64,000 nucleotides of DNA, from NCBI RefSeq assembly GCF_008705135.1, contig NZ_CP023694.1:3658001-3722000 (forward strand), read 5' to 3'. Shown here piece after piece: positions 16,250 through 23,834 of the stretch. The number at the start of each line of letters is the position of its first letter. The first letter of the stretch is position 1. The position numbers and the translations under genes were made by a program. This DNA is from Streptomyces coeruleorubidus. Its GTDB lineage: Bacteria > Actinomycetota > Actinomycetes > Streptomycetales > Streptomycetaceae. Under the pieces are notes generated by a model. It did not search any database, was not told the origin of the DNA, and worked only from the letters and a program-made list of their open reading frames with translations.

Positions 16250-16271
16250 AGGGCACATCGAGGGCACATCG
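16250..16271. repeat. Exact 11-bp tandem repeat, possible old attachment-arm site
   Basis: GAGGGCACATC occurs twice in direct tandem. Short direct repeats of this kind are typical arm-binding sites of tyrosine integrases and can also mark insertion edges. It lies exactly where accessory-looking DNA gives way to conserved core genes. No integrase gene or tRNA is visible nearby, so the link is only suggestive. Confidence 0.3.
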
Positions 16272-16478
16272 GTGCGGGAATCGCCGCGAAACCGCGAGAA
16301 CCACTGAGAGGCGTTTCCGCAGGTCAGCGGCCGTTCCTCGACATCCGCGCAGCTCACAGAAGTGCCCGAAGCAGTTGTGGGCGAACTCACCTGTGGTGTC
16401 ACCGGTTCGGCTGGCAGGGCGCGGCGTGATCCTTGTGAGGGGGGCGCGTGGGAGGGACGGCGCCGGTACCGTCTCAGT

Positions 16479-16922
16479 ATGGACACGTCCTGGTGGCTGG
16501 CGCTCGCCGCGGTGGTACTGCTCGCGCTCGTCGCCACGCTCGTCGACGGCTGGGGTCGGCGGTCGTCGGCGCGGCGGGGCCGGACGGCGGCTGCTACGGC
16601 CACGGTGGCGGGCCTGCCGCAGCCGGCGGAGATCTGGTGGGCGGACGTCCCCTACGAGGACGAGGCCCGCACGAAGGACCGGCCCTGCCTGGTGCTGGCG
16701 GTGCGCGGGGAACGGGCGACCGTCGCGAAGATCACCACCCGCTTCCGGCACGAGCGCACCGGCGTGATCCCCCTCCCCCCGGGCTCGGTCGGCGACACCC
16801 AGGGCCGCGCGAGCTTCCTGGAGACGGACGAACTGAGGGAGGTCCCGGTGTGGGGCTTCCGCCGCCGGGTCGGAGTGGTGGACCCGGCACTGTGGGACCA
16901 GGTCCGGTACCTGGCCGGCTGA
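16479..16922 (+). CDS. Membrane-anchored PemK/MazF-fold protein
   Basis: The 147-aa protein starts with a single membrane segment (WWLALAAVVLLALVATLV). A basic linker follows, then a PemK/MazF-like domain with EIWWADVPYEDE, the RPCLVLAV strand and an Arg/Asp-rich C-terminal half. MazF-type proteins are RNA endonucleases, but no antitoxin gene is next to it, and anchoring of the domain in the membrane is unusual for a toxin. The start at ATG 16479 removes an unlikely N-terminal stretch. Its neighbour cysM converges on it from the other strand. Confidence 0.75.
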   Translation: MDTSWWLALAAVVLLALVATLVDGWGRRSSARRGRTAAATATVAGLPQPAEIWWADVPYEDEARTKDRPCLVLAVRGERATVAKITTRFRHERTGVIPLPPGSVGDTQGRASFLETDELREVPVWGFRRRVGVVDPALWDQVRYLAG

Positions 16923-17014
16923 GAGCCGGCACTCCTTGTACGGCGTCCCCGCGGGCACTTGCCGCGGGACCGGGTGCGACTGCCGACGGCGAGGACCGGG
17001 ATCCGGGTCGGTGG

Positions 17015-17113
17015 CCGGGCACGACGACCGAGGCCCGGACGGGTCGGCCCGGCACAAAGCCGGGACCCGGACGGGTGACCGGGCGCGACGACCGAGGCCC
17101 GGGCAGGTCGGCC
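17015..17113. repeat. Imperfect 64-bp-period direct repeat
   Basis: Two 35-base copies begin CCGGGC and share CGACGACCGAGGCCCGG; they differ at only a few positions. Many CCCGG/CCGGG words allow stem formation. The role is unknown; it may be a degenerate tandem array. Confidence 0.5.
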
Positions 17114-17362
17114 GAGCGCGAGCAGCCGGGCGCGACGAGCGCGCCGCCTCGCGCCGACGCCCGGGCCGTGAGCCCGGCCGCCTGCCGGCACCCTCGTCAC
17201 GGCCATGGGAACAGCGGGTGCGGCACCAGCGCGGCAGCGATGACCGCGGTCGGCTTCCGGCGGGCCCGCCCGGCTGCCAGGGGCGGTTCAGCAAGTCGGA
17301 CCAGGCGCCGGGCTGGCTGTCGCCGGGACTGCGGGCTGGAGATGCAGAAAGGCCGGAAACGC

Positions 17363-17394
17363 AGAAGGGCCGGAGTCCTCACTCCGGCCCTTCT
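17363..17394. terminator. Strong terminator after cysM
   Basis: AGAAGGGCCGGAGT and ACTCCGGCCCTTCT form a perfect 14-base stem with a 4-base loop. It lies 20 bases beyond the cysM stop and can end transcription from that side; the symmetric A/T ends suit both directions. Confidence 0.85.
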
Positions 17395-17413
17395 CCTCTG
17401 GTCCGCCGTCGGG

Positions 17414-18364
17414 TTACGCCCAGAGTTGCCCCTGGAGCGTCTCGATGGCCTCCTCCGTCGTGGTCGCCGTGTAGACGCCCGTCGACAGGTACTTCCAGCC
17501 GCCGTCGGCGACGACGAAGACGATGTCGGCCGGCTCGCCGGCCTTGACGGCCTTCTTGCCCACGCCGAGCGCGGCGTGCAGCGCGGCGCCCGTGGAGACG
17601 CCGGCGAAGATGCCCTCCTGCTGGAGCAGCTCGCGGGTGCGGGTCACCGCGTCCGCCGAGCCGACCGAGAAGCGGCTGGTGAGGACCGACGCGTCGTACA
17701 GCTCGGGGACGAAGCCCTCGTCGAGGTTGCGCAGGCCGTAGACCAGGTCGTCGTAGCGCGGTTCGGCCGCGACGATCTGGACGTCCGGCTTGTTCTCGCG
17801 CAGGTAGCGGCCCACACCCATGAGCGTGCCGGTGGTGCCGAGGCCCGCCACGAAGTGGGTGACGGAGGGCAGGTCCGCGAGGATCTCGGGGCCCGTCGTC
17901 GCGTAGTGGGCGCCCGCGTTGTCCGGGTTGCCGTACTGGTAGAGCATCACCCAGTCCGGGTGCTCGGCCGAGAGCTCCTTGGCCACGCGCACGGCGGTGT
18001 TGGAGCCGCCCGCGGCCGGGGAGGGGATGATCTCGGCGCCCCACATGGCCAGCAGGTCGCGCCGTTCCTGCGAGGTGTTCTCCGGCATCACGCAGACGAT
18101 GCGGTAGCCCTTGAGTTTCGCCGCCATGGCCAGGGAGATGCCGGTGTTGCCCGACGTGGGCTCGAGGATCGTGCAGCCCGGGGTCAGGCGGCCGTCCTTC
18201 TCCGCCTGCTCGATCATGTGCAGGGCCGGGCGGTCCTTGACCGACCCGGTCGGGTTGCGGTCCTCCAGCTTCGCCCAGATACGGACGTCGGCGGACGGCG
18301 ACAGCCGCGGCAGGCGCACCAGGGGGGTGTTGCCGACCGCGGCCAGGGGTGAGTCGTATCGCAT
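17414..18364 (-). CDS. cysM: Cysteine synthase CysM (uses CysO thiocarboxylate)
   Basis: The 316-aa fold-type II PLP enzyme has the Lys-bearing motif NPTGSVKDRP (Lys about 43) and the PTSGNTG phosphate loop. In the mycobacterial pathway, CysM joins an activated serine (O-phosphoserine) to the C-terminal thiocarboxylate of the carrier CysO, giving CysO-cysteine. The adjacent cysO (6-base gap) and mec strongly support this role over an ordinary O-acetylserine sulfhydrylase. Expression is probably set by the leader peptide upstream of cysO. Confidence 0.93.
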   Translation of the reverse strand: MRYDSPLAAVGNTPLVRLPRLSPSADVRIWAKLEDRNPTGSVKDRPALHMIEQAEKDGRLTPGCTILEPTSGNTGISLAMAAKLKGYRIVCVMPENTSQERRDLLAMWGAEIIPSPAAGGSNTAVRVAKELSAEHPDWVMLYQYGNPDNAGAHYATTGPEILADLPSVTHFVAGLGTTGTLMGVGRYLRENKPDVQIVAAEPRYDDLVYGLRNLDEGFVPELYDASVLTSRFSVGSADAVTRTRELLQQEGIFAGVSTGAALHAALGVGKKAVKAGEPADIVFVVADGGWKYLSTGVYTATTTEEAIETLQGQLWA

Positions 18365-18370
18365 CGGTGA

Positions 18371-18649
18371 TCAGACCATGCCGCCGGCCACGGCCGGCAG
18401 GATCGTGACGTTGTCGCCGTCCGTCAGCTTGGTGTTGATGCCGTCGAGGAAGCGCACGTCCTCGTCGTTCAGGTAGACGTTGACGAAGCGGCGCAGCTGG
18501 TCGCCGTCCACGATGCGGGCCTGGATGCCGGCGTGCCGCGACTCGAGGTCGGCGAACAGCTCGGCGAGGGTGTCACCGCTGCCCTCCACCGCCTTCTGAC
18601 CGTCGGTGTACTGGCGGAGGATGGTCGGGATGCGGACCTCGATGGCCAT
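18371..18649 (-). CDS. cysO: Sulfur-carrier protein CysO (MoaD/ThiS family)
   Basis: The 92-aa ubiquitin-like protein has IRVPTIL-type strands, a DGDQLRRFVNVYLNDEDVRF core and the C-terminus PAVAGGMV. Sulfur carriers end in GG, which is adenylated and turned into a thiocarboxylate; here two extra residues (Met-Val) follow the GG and must be removed first. The metallopeptidase Mec is the obvious enzyme for this. The gene is 6 bases before cysM and about 113 bases after the leader peptide. Confidence 0.93.
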   Translation of the reverse strand: MAIEVRIPTILRQYTDGQKAVEGSGDTLAELFADLESRHAGIQARIVDGDQLRRFVNVYLNDEDVRFLDGINTKLTDGDNVTILPAVAGGMV

Positions 18650-18762
18650 GGCTCAGGGCTCCTGTCGGGAGTAGTCAGTCGGGCGCGCGGCAGCGCAGAA
18701 ACGGCGGGGTGGTGCGTGTGTGCAGCGCCGCGGCTCACGGCCGTACGGCGGCAGGGGTCGCG

Positions 18763-18858
18763 TCAACAGATGGCGCTGGCGAGCCTGCACAGGTCGACGT
18801 GCAGCCGCGCCACGAGCAGCGTGCCCGGCGTCTTGTCGCTCACGTCGTGGAAAACCAT
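18763..18858 (-). CDS. Cysteine leader peptide upstream of cysO
   Basis: A 31-aa frame from ATG 18858 ends in ARLHVDLCRLASAIC, with TGT as the last codon before TGA. This C-terminal signature (RLHVDLCRLASAIC) is the one found in the actinobacterial 'putative leader peptide' group placed before sulfur-assimilation genes. Two Cys codons, one of them terminal, let the ribosome sense charged tRNA-Cys. Low cysteine would stall it and alter folding of the next 113 bases, which contain G/C-rich inverted repeats. The -10 box 6 bases upstream of the ATG implies a leaderless transcript. Confidence 0.85.
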   Translation of the reverse strand: MVFHDVSDKTPGTLLVARLHVDLCRLASAIC

Positions 18859-18864
18859 GCGCTC

Positions 18865-18870
18865 ATCGTA
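18865..18870 (-). promoter_or_regulatory. -10 box of leader-cysO-cysM transcript
   Basis: On the minus strand TACGAT ends 6 bases before the leader ATG, the spacing of actinobacterial leaderless promoters. The -35 side is weak. It places transcription start at or next to the ATG and separates leader-cysO-cysM from mec. Confidence 0.6.
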
Positions 18871-18968
18871 TCGATTCCCGGTCCGGGTTCTGGAATGTGA
18901 TCCCATATCGCGGACGATTTCGGGCCGGAGGGTGAGACCGCCCTGTTCAGCCCCTCGTCCAGGCCCGC

Positions 18969-19391
18969 TCAGTACGCTTCGACGATCTCGACCTCCTCCT
19001 CCGTGACCTCGCCCTCGACGATCCGGAACGAGCGGAACTGGAACTCGCCGGCCCCGTCGGTGTCGGCCGTGGAGACGAGGACGTAGTGCGCGCCGGGCTC
19101 GTTCGCGTACGAGATGTCGGTGCGGGAGGGGTAGGCCTCGGTCGCCGTGTGGGAGTGGTAGATCACCACCGGCTCCTCGTCACGGTCGTCCATCTCGCGG
19201 TACAGCTTGAGCAGGTCGCCGGAGTCGAACTCGTAGAACGTGGGCGACATGGCCGCGTTGAGCATCGGGATGAAGCGCTCGGGGCGGTCCGAGCCCGCCG
19301 GACCCGCCACGACGCCGCACGCCTCGTCGGGGTGGTCCTTGCGCGCGTGGGCGACGATCTGGTCGACGAGGGCCTGGGTGATGGTCAGCAT
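18969..19391 (-). CDS. mec: JAMM/Mpn+ metallopeptidase Mec (M67 family)
   Basis: The 140-aa protein has the JAMM zinc signature: Glu at about 23, then H79-S-H81, seven residues, S89 and D92 (HSHTATEAYPSRTD). In the CysO route this enzyme releases cysteine from CysO-cysteine, and related enzymes trim residues after GG from carrier proteins. Both jobs fit here because CysO ends GGMV. It is cytoplasmic. The gene is upstream of the leader peptide and is likely transcribed separately from cysO. Confidence 0.92.
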   Translation of the reverse strand: MLTITQALVDQIVAHARKDHPDEACGVVAGPAGSDRPERFIPMLNAAMSPTFYEFDSGDLLKLYREMDDRDEEPVVIYHSHTATEAYPSRTDISYANEPGAHYVLVSTADTDGAGEFQFRSFRIVEGEVTEEEVEIVEAY

Positions 19392-19411
19392 GTTCGTCAG
19401 GATAAGCAGAA

Positions 19412-19448
19412 GGGCCGTTCCGTACCGATGGCTGGTACGGAACGGCCC
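19412..19448. terminator. Terminator upstream of mec
   Basis: GGGCCGTTCCGTACC and GGTACGGAACGGCCC form a perfect 15-base stem around a 7-base loop. It lies between the permease stop and the mec start, so it ends or limits permease transcription. Confidence 0.75.
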
Positions 19449-19455
19449 ACATGCC

Positions 19456-19514
19456 GGACGCCCTGAGCGGCAGCCGCAGGGGGTGCCACGAGTACTCCCT
19501 GCGGCTGGGCGTCC
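19456..19514. terminator. Second composite hairpin after the permease gene
   Basis: CAGCCGCAGGG (19471) pairs with CCCTGCGGCTG (19497), and an outer GGACGCC/GGCGTCC pair extends the stem. Together with the previous hairpin this makes a double terminator between permease and mec. Confidence 0.65.
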
Positions 19515-19544
19515 TGGCTGGTTCGCAGCCGGTCTCTCTGGAAC

Positions 19545-20969
19545 TCAGCCGACCTTCTCGAACTCCGCGTCGCGGCGCTCGGCGATCTGCGGGTTGCGGC
19601 TCTTGAGGACCGCCCAGCCGATACCCAGGGCGACGGCCCAGCCGGCCGCGACGTACAGGCAGATCCGCGCGTCCTTGTCGTACGCGATCATGAAGGTCAC
19701 GCCGATGAGGAAGAGGAGCGCGACCCAGCTGAAGAGCGCGCCGCCGGGGGCGGGGAAGGACGAGGCGCGCAGCCGGCCCGCGTCGACCGCGGCGCGGTAG
19801 CGGATGTGGCTGACGAGGATCATCATCCAGGTCCAGATGCCGGCCGCGGTGGCGACGGAGGTGACGTAGAGGAACGCCTTCTCCGGGACGACGTAGTTCA
19901 GGACGACGCCGATGCCCATGAGCGCCACGGAGACCGTGATGCCGACGGCGGGCGTCTTGCGGGCGTTGAGCTTGCCGAACGCCTGCGGCGCCTCGCTGTT
20001 GGAGGCCAGGTCGCGCAGCATCCGGCCGGTCGAGTACATGCCCGAGTTGCAGGACGACAGGGCCGCGGTGAGCACCACGAAGTTGACGATGCCCGCGGCG
20101 AGCGGGATGCCGATCTCACCGAAGGCGTGGACGAACGGGCTCTCGCCGGCGGAGAACTCGGTCCACTTGACCACGGAGAGGATCACCAGCAGCGCGCCGA
20201 CGTAGAAGACGATGATGCGCCAGGGCAGGGTGTTGATGGCCTTGGGCAGGGTCTTCTCGGGGTTCTCGGACTCGCCCGCGGTGACGCCGACGAGCTCGAC
20301 GGCGAGGTAGGCGAACATGACGCCCTGGAGCGTCATCAGGCTGGAGCCGATGCCGTTCGGGAAGAAGCCGTCGTGCGACCAGAGGTTGGAGACGGTGGCG
20401 GTGTCACCGGCGTCGGAGAAGCCGAGGGTGAGCACGCCGAGACCGATGACGATCATGCCGATGATGGCCGTGACCTTGATCATCGAGAACCAGAACTCGA
20501 CCTCGCCGAAGATCTTGACGGAGATCAGGTTGACGCCGAAGAGCACCACCAGGAACACCAGGGCGCTGACCCACTGCGGGATCTCCGGGAACCAGAAGTG
20601 GATGTAGATCGCGGCGGCCGTGAGTTCGGCCATGCCGGTGACCACCCACATGAGCCAGTACGTCCAGCCCGTGACGAACCCGAAGAACGGGCCGAGGAAT
20701 TCGCGGGCGTACTCGGCGAAGGAGCCGGAGACGGGCCGGTAGAGGAGCAGTTCGCCCAGCGCCCGCATGATGAAGAAGATGACTACGCCCGCGAGGGCGT
20801 ACATGAGGATGATGCTGGGGCCGGCCTTGGCGATGTTCGCTCCGGCACCCATGAACAGGCCGACGCCGATGGCGCCGCCGATCGCGATCATCTGGACCTG
20901 GCGACTGCCGAGTCCGCGCTCGTACCCCTCTTCAGGGACGTTTTCCGTGTCGACCTGCGCAGAGGTCAT
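19545..20969 (-). CDS. Amino acid permease (APC superfamily)
   Basis: The 474-aa membrane protein has about 12 hydrophobic segments. The APC start motif MIAIGGAIGVGLFMGAG in the first segment belongs to the GABA/aromatic/basic amino-acid permease branch. It imports an amino acid with protons; the substrate cannot be told. I prefer the ATG at 20969, which has AAAGG 10 bases upstream, over one seven codons earlier. A double terminator follows it. It sits between mec and the DUF2017-clpS pair, and an amino-acid role fits the cysteine neighbours. Confidence 0.9.
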   Translation of the reverse strand: MTSAQVDTENVPEEGYERGLGSRQVQMIAIGGAIGVGLFMGAGANIAKAGPSIILMYALAGVVIFFIMRALGELLLYRPVSGSFAEYAREFLGPFFGFVTGWTYWLMWVVTGMAELTAAAIYIHFWFPEIPQWVSALVFLVVLFGVNLISVKIFGEVEFWFSMIKVTAIIGMIVIGLGVLTLGFSDAGDTATVSNLWSHDGFFPNGIGSSLMTLQGVMFAYLAVELVGVTAGESENPEKTLPKAINTLPWRIIVFYVGALLVILSVVKWTEFSAGESPFVHAFGEIGIPLAAGIVNFVVLTAALSSCNSGMYSTGRMLRDLASNSEAPQAFGKLNARKTPAVGITVSVALMGIGVVLNYVVPEKAFLYVTSVATAAGIWTWMMILVSHIRYRAAVDAGRLRASSFPAPGGALFSWVALLFLIGVTFMIAYDKDARICLYVAAGWAVALGIGWAVLKSRNPQIAERRDAEFEKVG

Positions 20970-21310
20970 GTGTGGTGCGCCTTTCTCCATGCCGACCCGG
21001 ACCTTCGTCGGCCTCGGATCGGGTCTCGATCCCCCCGGATAAATGGAGCGGTGCCTGGCCGGCGGTTACCGGCTCGGTGGCGCACCCGGCCGAACATTCG
21101 GGTGGTGTCGGCCGGGCGGTCGTGAAGATTTATCACGGCCGCAATACTGATCACAGAGGCGGGATGTGGCGCACCGCACAGGGAAACCGGACAAAGCGCA
21201 CCCGAAAGAGGCCATAGGAGGCGGGTGCGGTGACGGGATCGTTATCCGGATTTGAGTGTCCTCTGAGCGAACACGAAGCGGCCATCCGATGGTCACAGAA
21301 CCTGCACGGA
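20970..21310. other. Promoter region of the permease gene
   Basis: No gene is seen in these 341 bases. The right half is A/T-richer and includes GTGATAAATCTTCAC (minus strand, near 21120-21135), a small imperfect dyad. Several TANNNT words occur, but no promoter can be chosen with confidence. Confidence 0.45.
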
Positions 21311-21925
21311 TCAGGGCATAAGGGTTCCGACCAGCGTCTCCTGGAGTCCACCCAGCCACAGGTAGGCCATCACCATCGGCTTGCGCGGGTCCTCGTCCGG
21401 GAGGCGGTAGAGGAGGTCGGTGTCCTCCTCGTCGGTGATCTCCAGCCGCGAGCCGATCGCGAGCCGCAGGTCGTTCAGGGCCGACAGCCACCGCTGGGAC
21501 TCCTCCACCGACAGCTTCAGCACCGCGCCGCCCTCGCCGGCCGAGGCGGAGACCGAGGAGAGCGCGTCCAGGGAGCGGATCACCGCGAGGGCGTTGTCCC
21601 GCTTGCCGGCCCGCAGGTCGTTCTCGGTGTAGCGGCGGAACTCGGCGGAGTAGGCCCGCCGCTCCTCGGCGTCCCGCGCCGAGGCGGGCTGCTCGGGATC
21701 GCTGTAGGCGTCCGGGAAGAGCCGCTTGAGCACCGGGTCGGCGGGCGGCTCGCTCGGGCCGTCCGCGAACAGCTCGGCGAGCGGGTCGTCGGAGGCGTCC
21801 TCGGCGGGGCCGGGGCCGATGAGCTCCAGGAGCTGGACGGCCAGCGACCGGATGATGGAGATCTCGACGTCGTCGAGGGCGACGGCCGCGCCGCCGCCGG
21901 GAAGCGGTTCGAAGGTTCCGGGCAT
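21311..21925 (-). CDS. DUF2017 protein
   Basis: The 204-aa cytoplasmic protein is mostly helical and begins MPGTFEPLPGGGAAVALDD; the ATG at 21925 has AAAAGG 5 bases upstream. DUF2017 proteins regularly follow clpS in actinobacteria, as here (32-base gap), and may work with the ClpS/ClpP degradation system, but no activity is known. Residues GLQETLVGTL near the end and an EISIIRSLAVQLLELIGP helix near the start are family-like. Confidence 0.85.
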   Translation of the reverse strand: MPGTFEPLPGGGAAVALDDVEISIIRSLAVQLLELIGPGPAEDASDDPLAELFADGPSEPPADPVLKRLFPDAYSDPEQPASARDAEERRAYSAEFRRYTENDLRAGKRDNALAVIRSLDALSSVSASAGEGGAVLKLSVEESQRWLSALNDLRLAIGSRLEITDEEDTDLLYRLPDEDPRKPMVMAYLWLGGLQETLVGTLMP

Positions 21926-21957
21926 GAACGCCTTTTCGCTGCTGGGCGGGGAGCTGG

Positions 21958-22275
21958 CTACTTGCGGTCCTGCTGGAGGGTGGCCCACAGGCCGTAGCCG
22001 TGCATGGCCTGCACGTCGCGTTCCATCTCCTCGCGGCTGCCGCTGGAGACGACCGCCCGGCCCTTGTGGTGGACATCGAGCATGAGCTTGGTGGCCTTGT
22101 CCTTGGAGTAGCCGAAGTACGTCTGGAAGACGTACGTCACATAGCTCATGAGGTTGACCGGGTCGTTGTGGACGATGGTGACCCAGGGGAGGTCGGGCTC
22201 CGGTACGGCGAAAACCTCCTCCGCCGACTCGGTCCGTTCGATCTCCAGGGGCGCGGGTGACGTCACACAGCCCAT
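21958..22275 (-). CDS. clpS: ATP-dependent Clp protease adaptor ClpS
   Basis: The 105-aa adaptor has the family core PWVTIVHNDPVNLMSYVTYV (Asn-Asp-Pro at the substrate pocket), a GYSKDKATKLMLDVHHKG helix and the HGYGLWATL end. ClpS binds N-degron substrates and delivers them to the Clp unfoldase. The start at ATG 22275 is supported by length; a GTG three codons later is possible. It is divergent from pncB and leads the clpS-DUF2017 pair. Confidence 0.93.
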   Translation of the reverse strand: MGCVTSPAPLEIERTESAEEVFAVPEPDLPWVTIVHNDPVNLMSYVTYVFQTYFGYSKDKATKLMLDVHHKGRAVVSSGSREEMERDVQAMHGYGLWATLQQDRK

Positions 22276-22336
22276 GCTGCCACCCGAGGGGGGTACTCGC
22301 ACAAATGGGCCTGGAAGCCGGGGGTCTTGATGTAAA

Positions 22337-22365
22337 TCGTCAAACTGACGAAATGGGGGTACGAT
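22337..22365 (+). promoter_or_regulatory. pncB promoter with embedded palindrome
   Basis: TCGTCA (22337-22342), 17 bases and TACGAT (22360-22365) form a good promoter whose -10 ends 7 bases before the pncB ATG, a leaderless layout. CGTCA-AAC-TGACG (22338-22350) is a perfect dyad lying between and over these boxes, so a bound repressor would block RNA polymerase. An NAD-responsive regulator is a natural candidate, not proven. Confidence 0.6.
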
Positions 22366-22372
22366 CCCGCTC

Positions 22373-23719
22373 ATGAACACAGCGGACCTTGGGCTGCCGG
22401 TGGATGTTCCCTCGACGGCGCTCTTCACGGACCAGTACGAGCTGACGATGCTGCGGGGCGCCCTGGAGGCGGGCACGGCCGAGCGGCGGAGCGTGTTCGA
22501 GGTCTTCACCCGGCGGCTGCCGAACGGGCGCCGCTACGGCGTCGTGGCGGGCACCGGGCGGGTGCTGGACGCGGTGGAGAACTTCCGCTTCGACGCGGGC
22601 GTCCTCGACTTCCTGCGCGAGCGCGAGATCGCCGACGCCAAGACCCTGGAGTGGCTCGCCGGCTACCGCTTCAGCGGGGACGTCTGGGGCTACCCCGAGG
22701 GCGAGGTGTACTTCCCGGGCTCGCCGATCATGCGGGTCGAGGGCACCTTCGCCGAGTGTGTGCTGCTGGAGACCGTGATCCTGTCGATCCTCAACCACGA
22801 CTCGGCGATCGCCGCGGCCGCCTCGCGCATGTCGTCGGCCGCCGGGGACCGGCCGCTGATCGAGATGGGCGCCCGGCGCACGCACGAGCTGGCGGCGGTG
22901 GCGGCGTCCCGGGCCGCGTACGTGGGCGGTTTCGCGACCACCTCGGACCTGGCCGCCGGGTTCCGCTACGGCATCCCCACCGTCGGCACCTCCGCCCACG
23001 CCTTCACCCTGCTGCACGACAGCGAGCGGGACGCCTTCCAGGCCCAGGTGAACACGCTGGGGCGGGGCACGACGCTGCTGGTGGACACGTACGACGTCGC
23101 CGAGGCGGTCCGCACGGCCGTCGAGGTCGCCGGGACCGGGCTCGGGGCCGTGCGGATCGACTCCGGCGACCTGCTGCTGGTGGCGCACCGGGTGCGGCAG
23201 CAGCTCGACGAGCTAGGGGCGACCGACACGAAGATCATCGTGACCTCGGACCTGGACGAGTACGCGATCGCGTCGCTGGCGGCGGCGCCCGTGGACGCGT
23301 ACGGCGTGGGTACGCAGCTGGTGACCGGGTCCGGGCACCCGACGTCCTCGATGGTCTACAAGCTGGTCGCACGGGCCGAGTCGGCGGACCCGGACGCGCC
23401 GCTGGTGCCGGTGGCGAAGAAGTCCAGCGGGGGCAAGACGTCCGTGGGCGGGCGCAAGTGGGCCGCGCGGCGGCTGGACTCCTACGGCGTCGCCGAGGCC
23501 GAGGTGATCGGCACCGGGCCGGTGCCGGCGGATCTGGCCGACCGGCAGCTGCTCGTGGAGCTGGTCAAGGGCGGCGAGGTCGTCGCCCGGGAACCGCTGG
23601 ACACGGCGCGGGACCGGCACGCGGCGGCGCGAGCGGGGCTCCCGATGTCGGCCACGCAGCTCTCGCGCGGGGAGCCCGTCATTCCGACGGAGTACGCGCA
23701 CGGAGCCTCGGGTAGCTAA
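22373..23719 (+). CDS. pncB: Nicotinate phosphoribosyltransferase PncB
   Basis: The 448-aa enzyme makes nicotinate mononucleotide from nicotinate and PRPP in NAD salvage. Family marks include ALFTDQYELTM at the start, FEVFTRRLPNGRRY, GTSAHAFTLLHDSE, a VDTYDV stretch and VRIDSGDLL in the catalytic barrel. It is cytoplasmic. The neighbouring pncA (115 bases downstream) supplies nicotinate, so the two steps are encoded together. The promoter carries an operator-like palindrome. Confidence 0.95.
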   Translation: MNTADLGLPVDVPSTALFTDQYELTMLRGALEAGTAERRSVFEVFTRRLPNGRRYGVVAGTGRVLDAVENFRFDAGVLDFLREREIADAKTLEWLAGYRFSGDVWGYPEGEVYFPGSPIMRVEGTFAECVLLETVILSILNHDSAIAAAASRMSSAAGDRPLIEMGARRTHELAAVAASRAAYVGGFATTSDLAAGFRYGIPTVGTSAHAFTLLHDSERDAFQAQVNTLGRGTTLLVDTYDVAEAVRTAVEVAGTGLGAVRIDSGDLLLVAHRVRQQLDELGATDTKIIVTSDLDEYAIASLAAAPVDAYGVGTQLVTGSGHPTSSMVYKLVARAESADPDAPLVPVAKKSSGGKTSVGGRKWAARRLDSYGVAEAEVIGTGPVPADLADRQLLVELVKGGEVVAREPLDTARDRHAAARAGLPMSATQLSRGEPVIPTEYAHGASGS

Positions 23720-23834
23720 TTGCGGTGTGCCGCGATGCGCCGAGCCGTGCCCCCTCCCGTCTTCTCCTCCATGTCAATAGGCTCGGAAGTTCACCGGCCG
23801 GGCTTGCCGACCTCATAGCCGAAGGACACCGACC

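Larger units (their letters stand above)
16923..17413. other. 490-bp gene-free region with a degenerate repeat
   Basis: No credible gene is present between the PemK-like gene and cysM. The region is extremely G/C-rich and contains two 35-base near-copies (17015-17049 and 17079-17113), a period of 64 bases, with CCGGG-type words in between. A strong bidirectional terminator closes the right side. Long open frames here are a by-product of base composition. Confidence 0.6.

Noticed and set aside
16200..16480. tRNA gene as integration target at the island edge
   Set aside because: I found no cloverleaf or T-loop consensus here or elsewhere in the window.
16448..18352. 634-codon forward open frame across PemK and cysM
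   Set aside because: It is antisense to cysM and out of frame with the PemK-like gene; its composition is a shadow of high GC.
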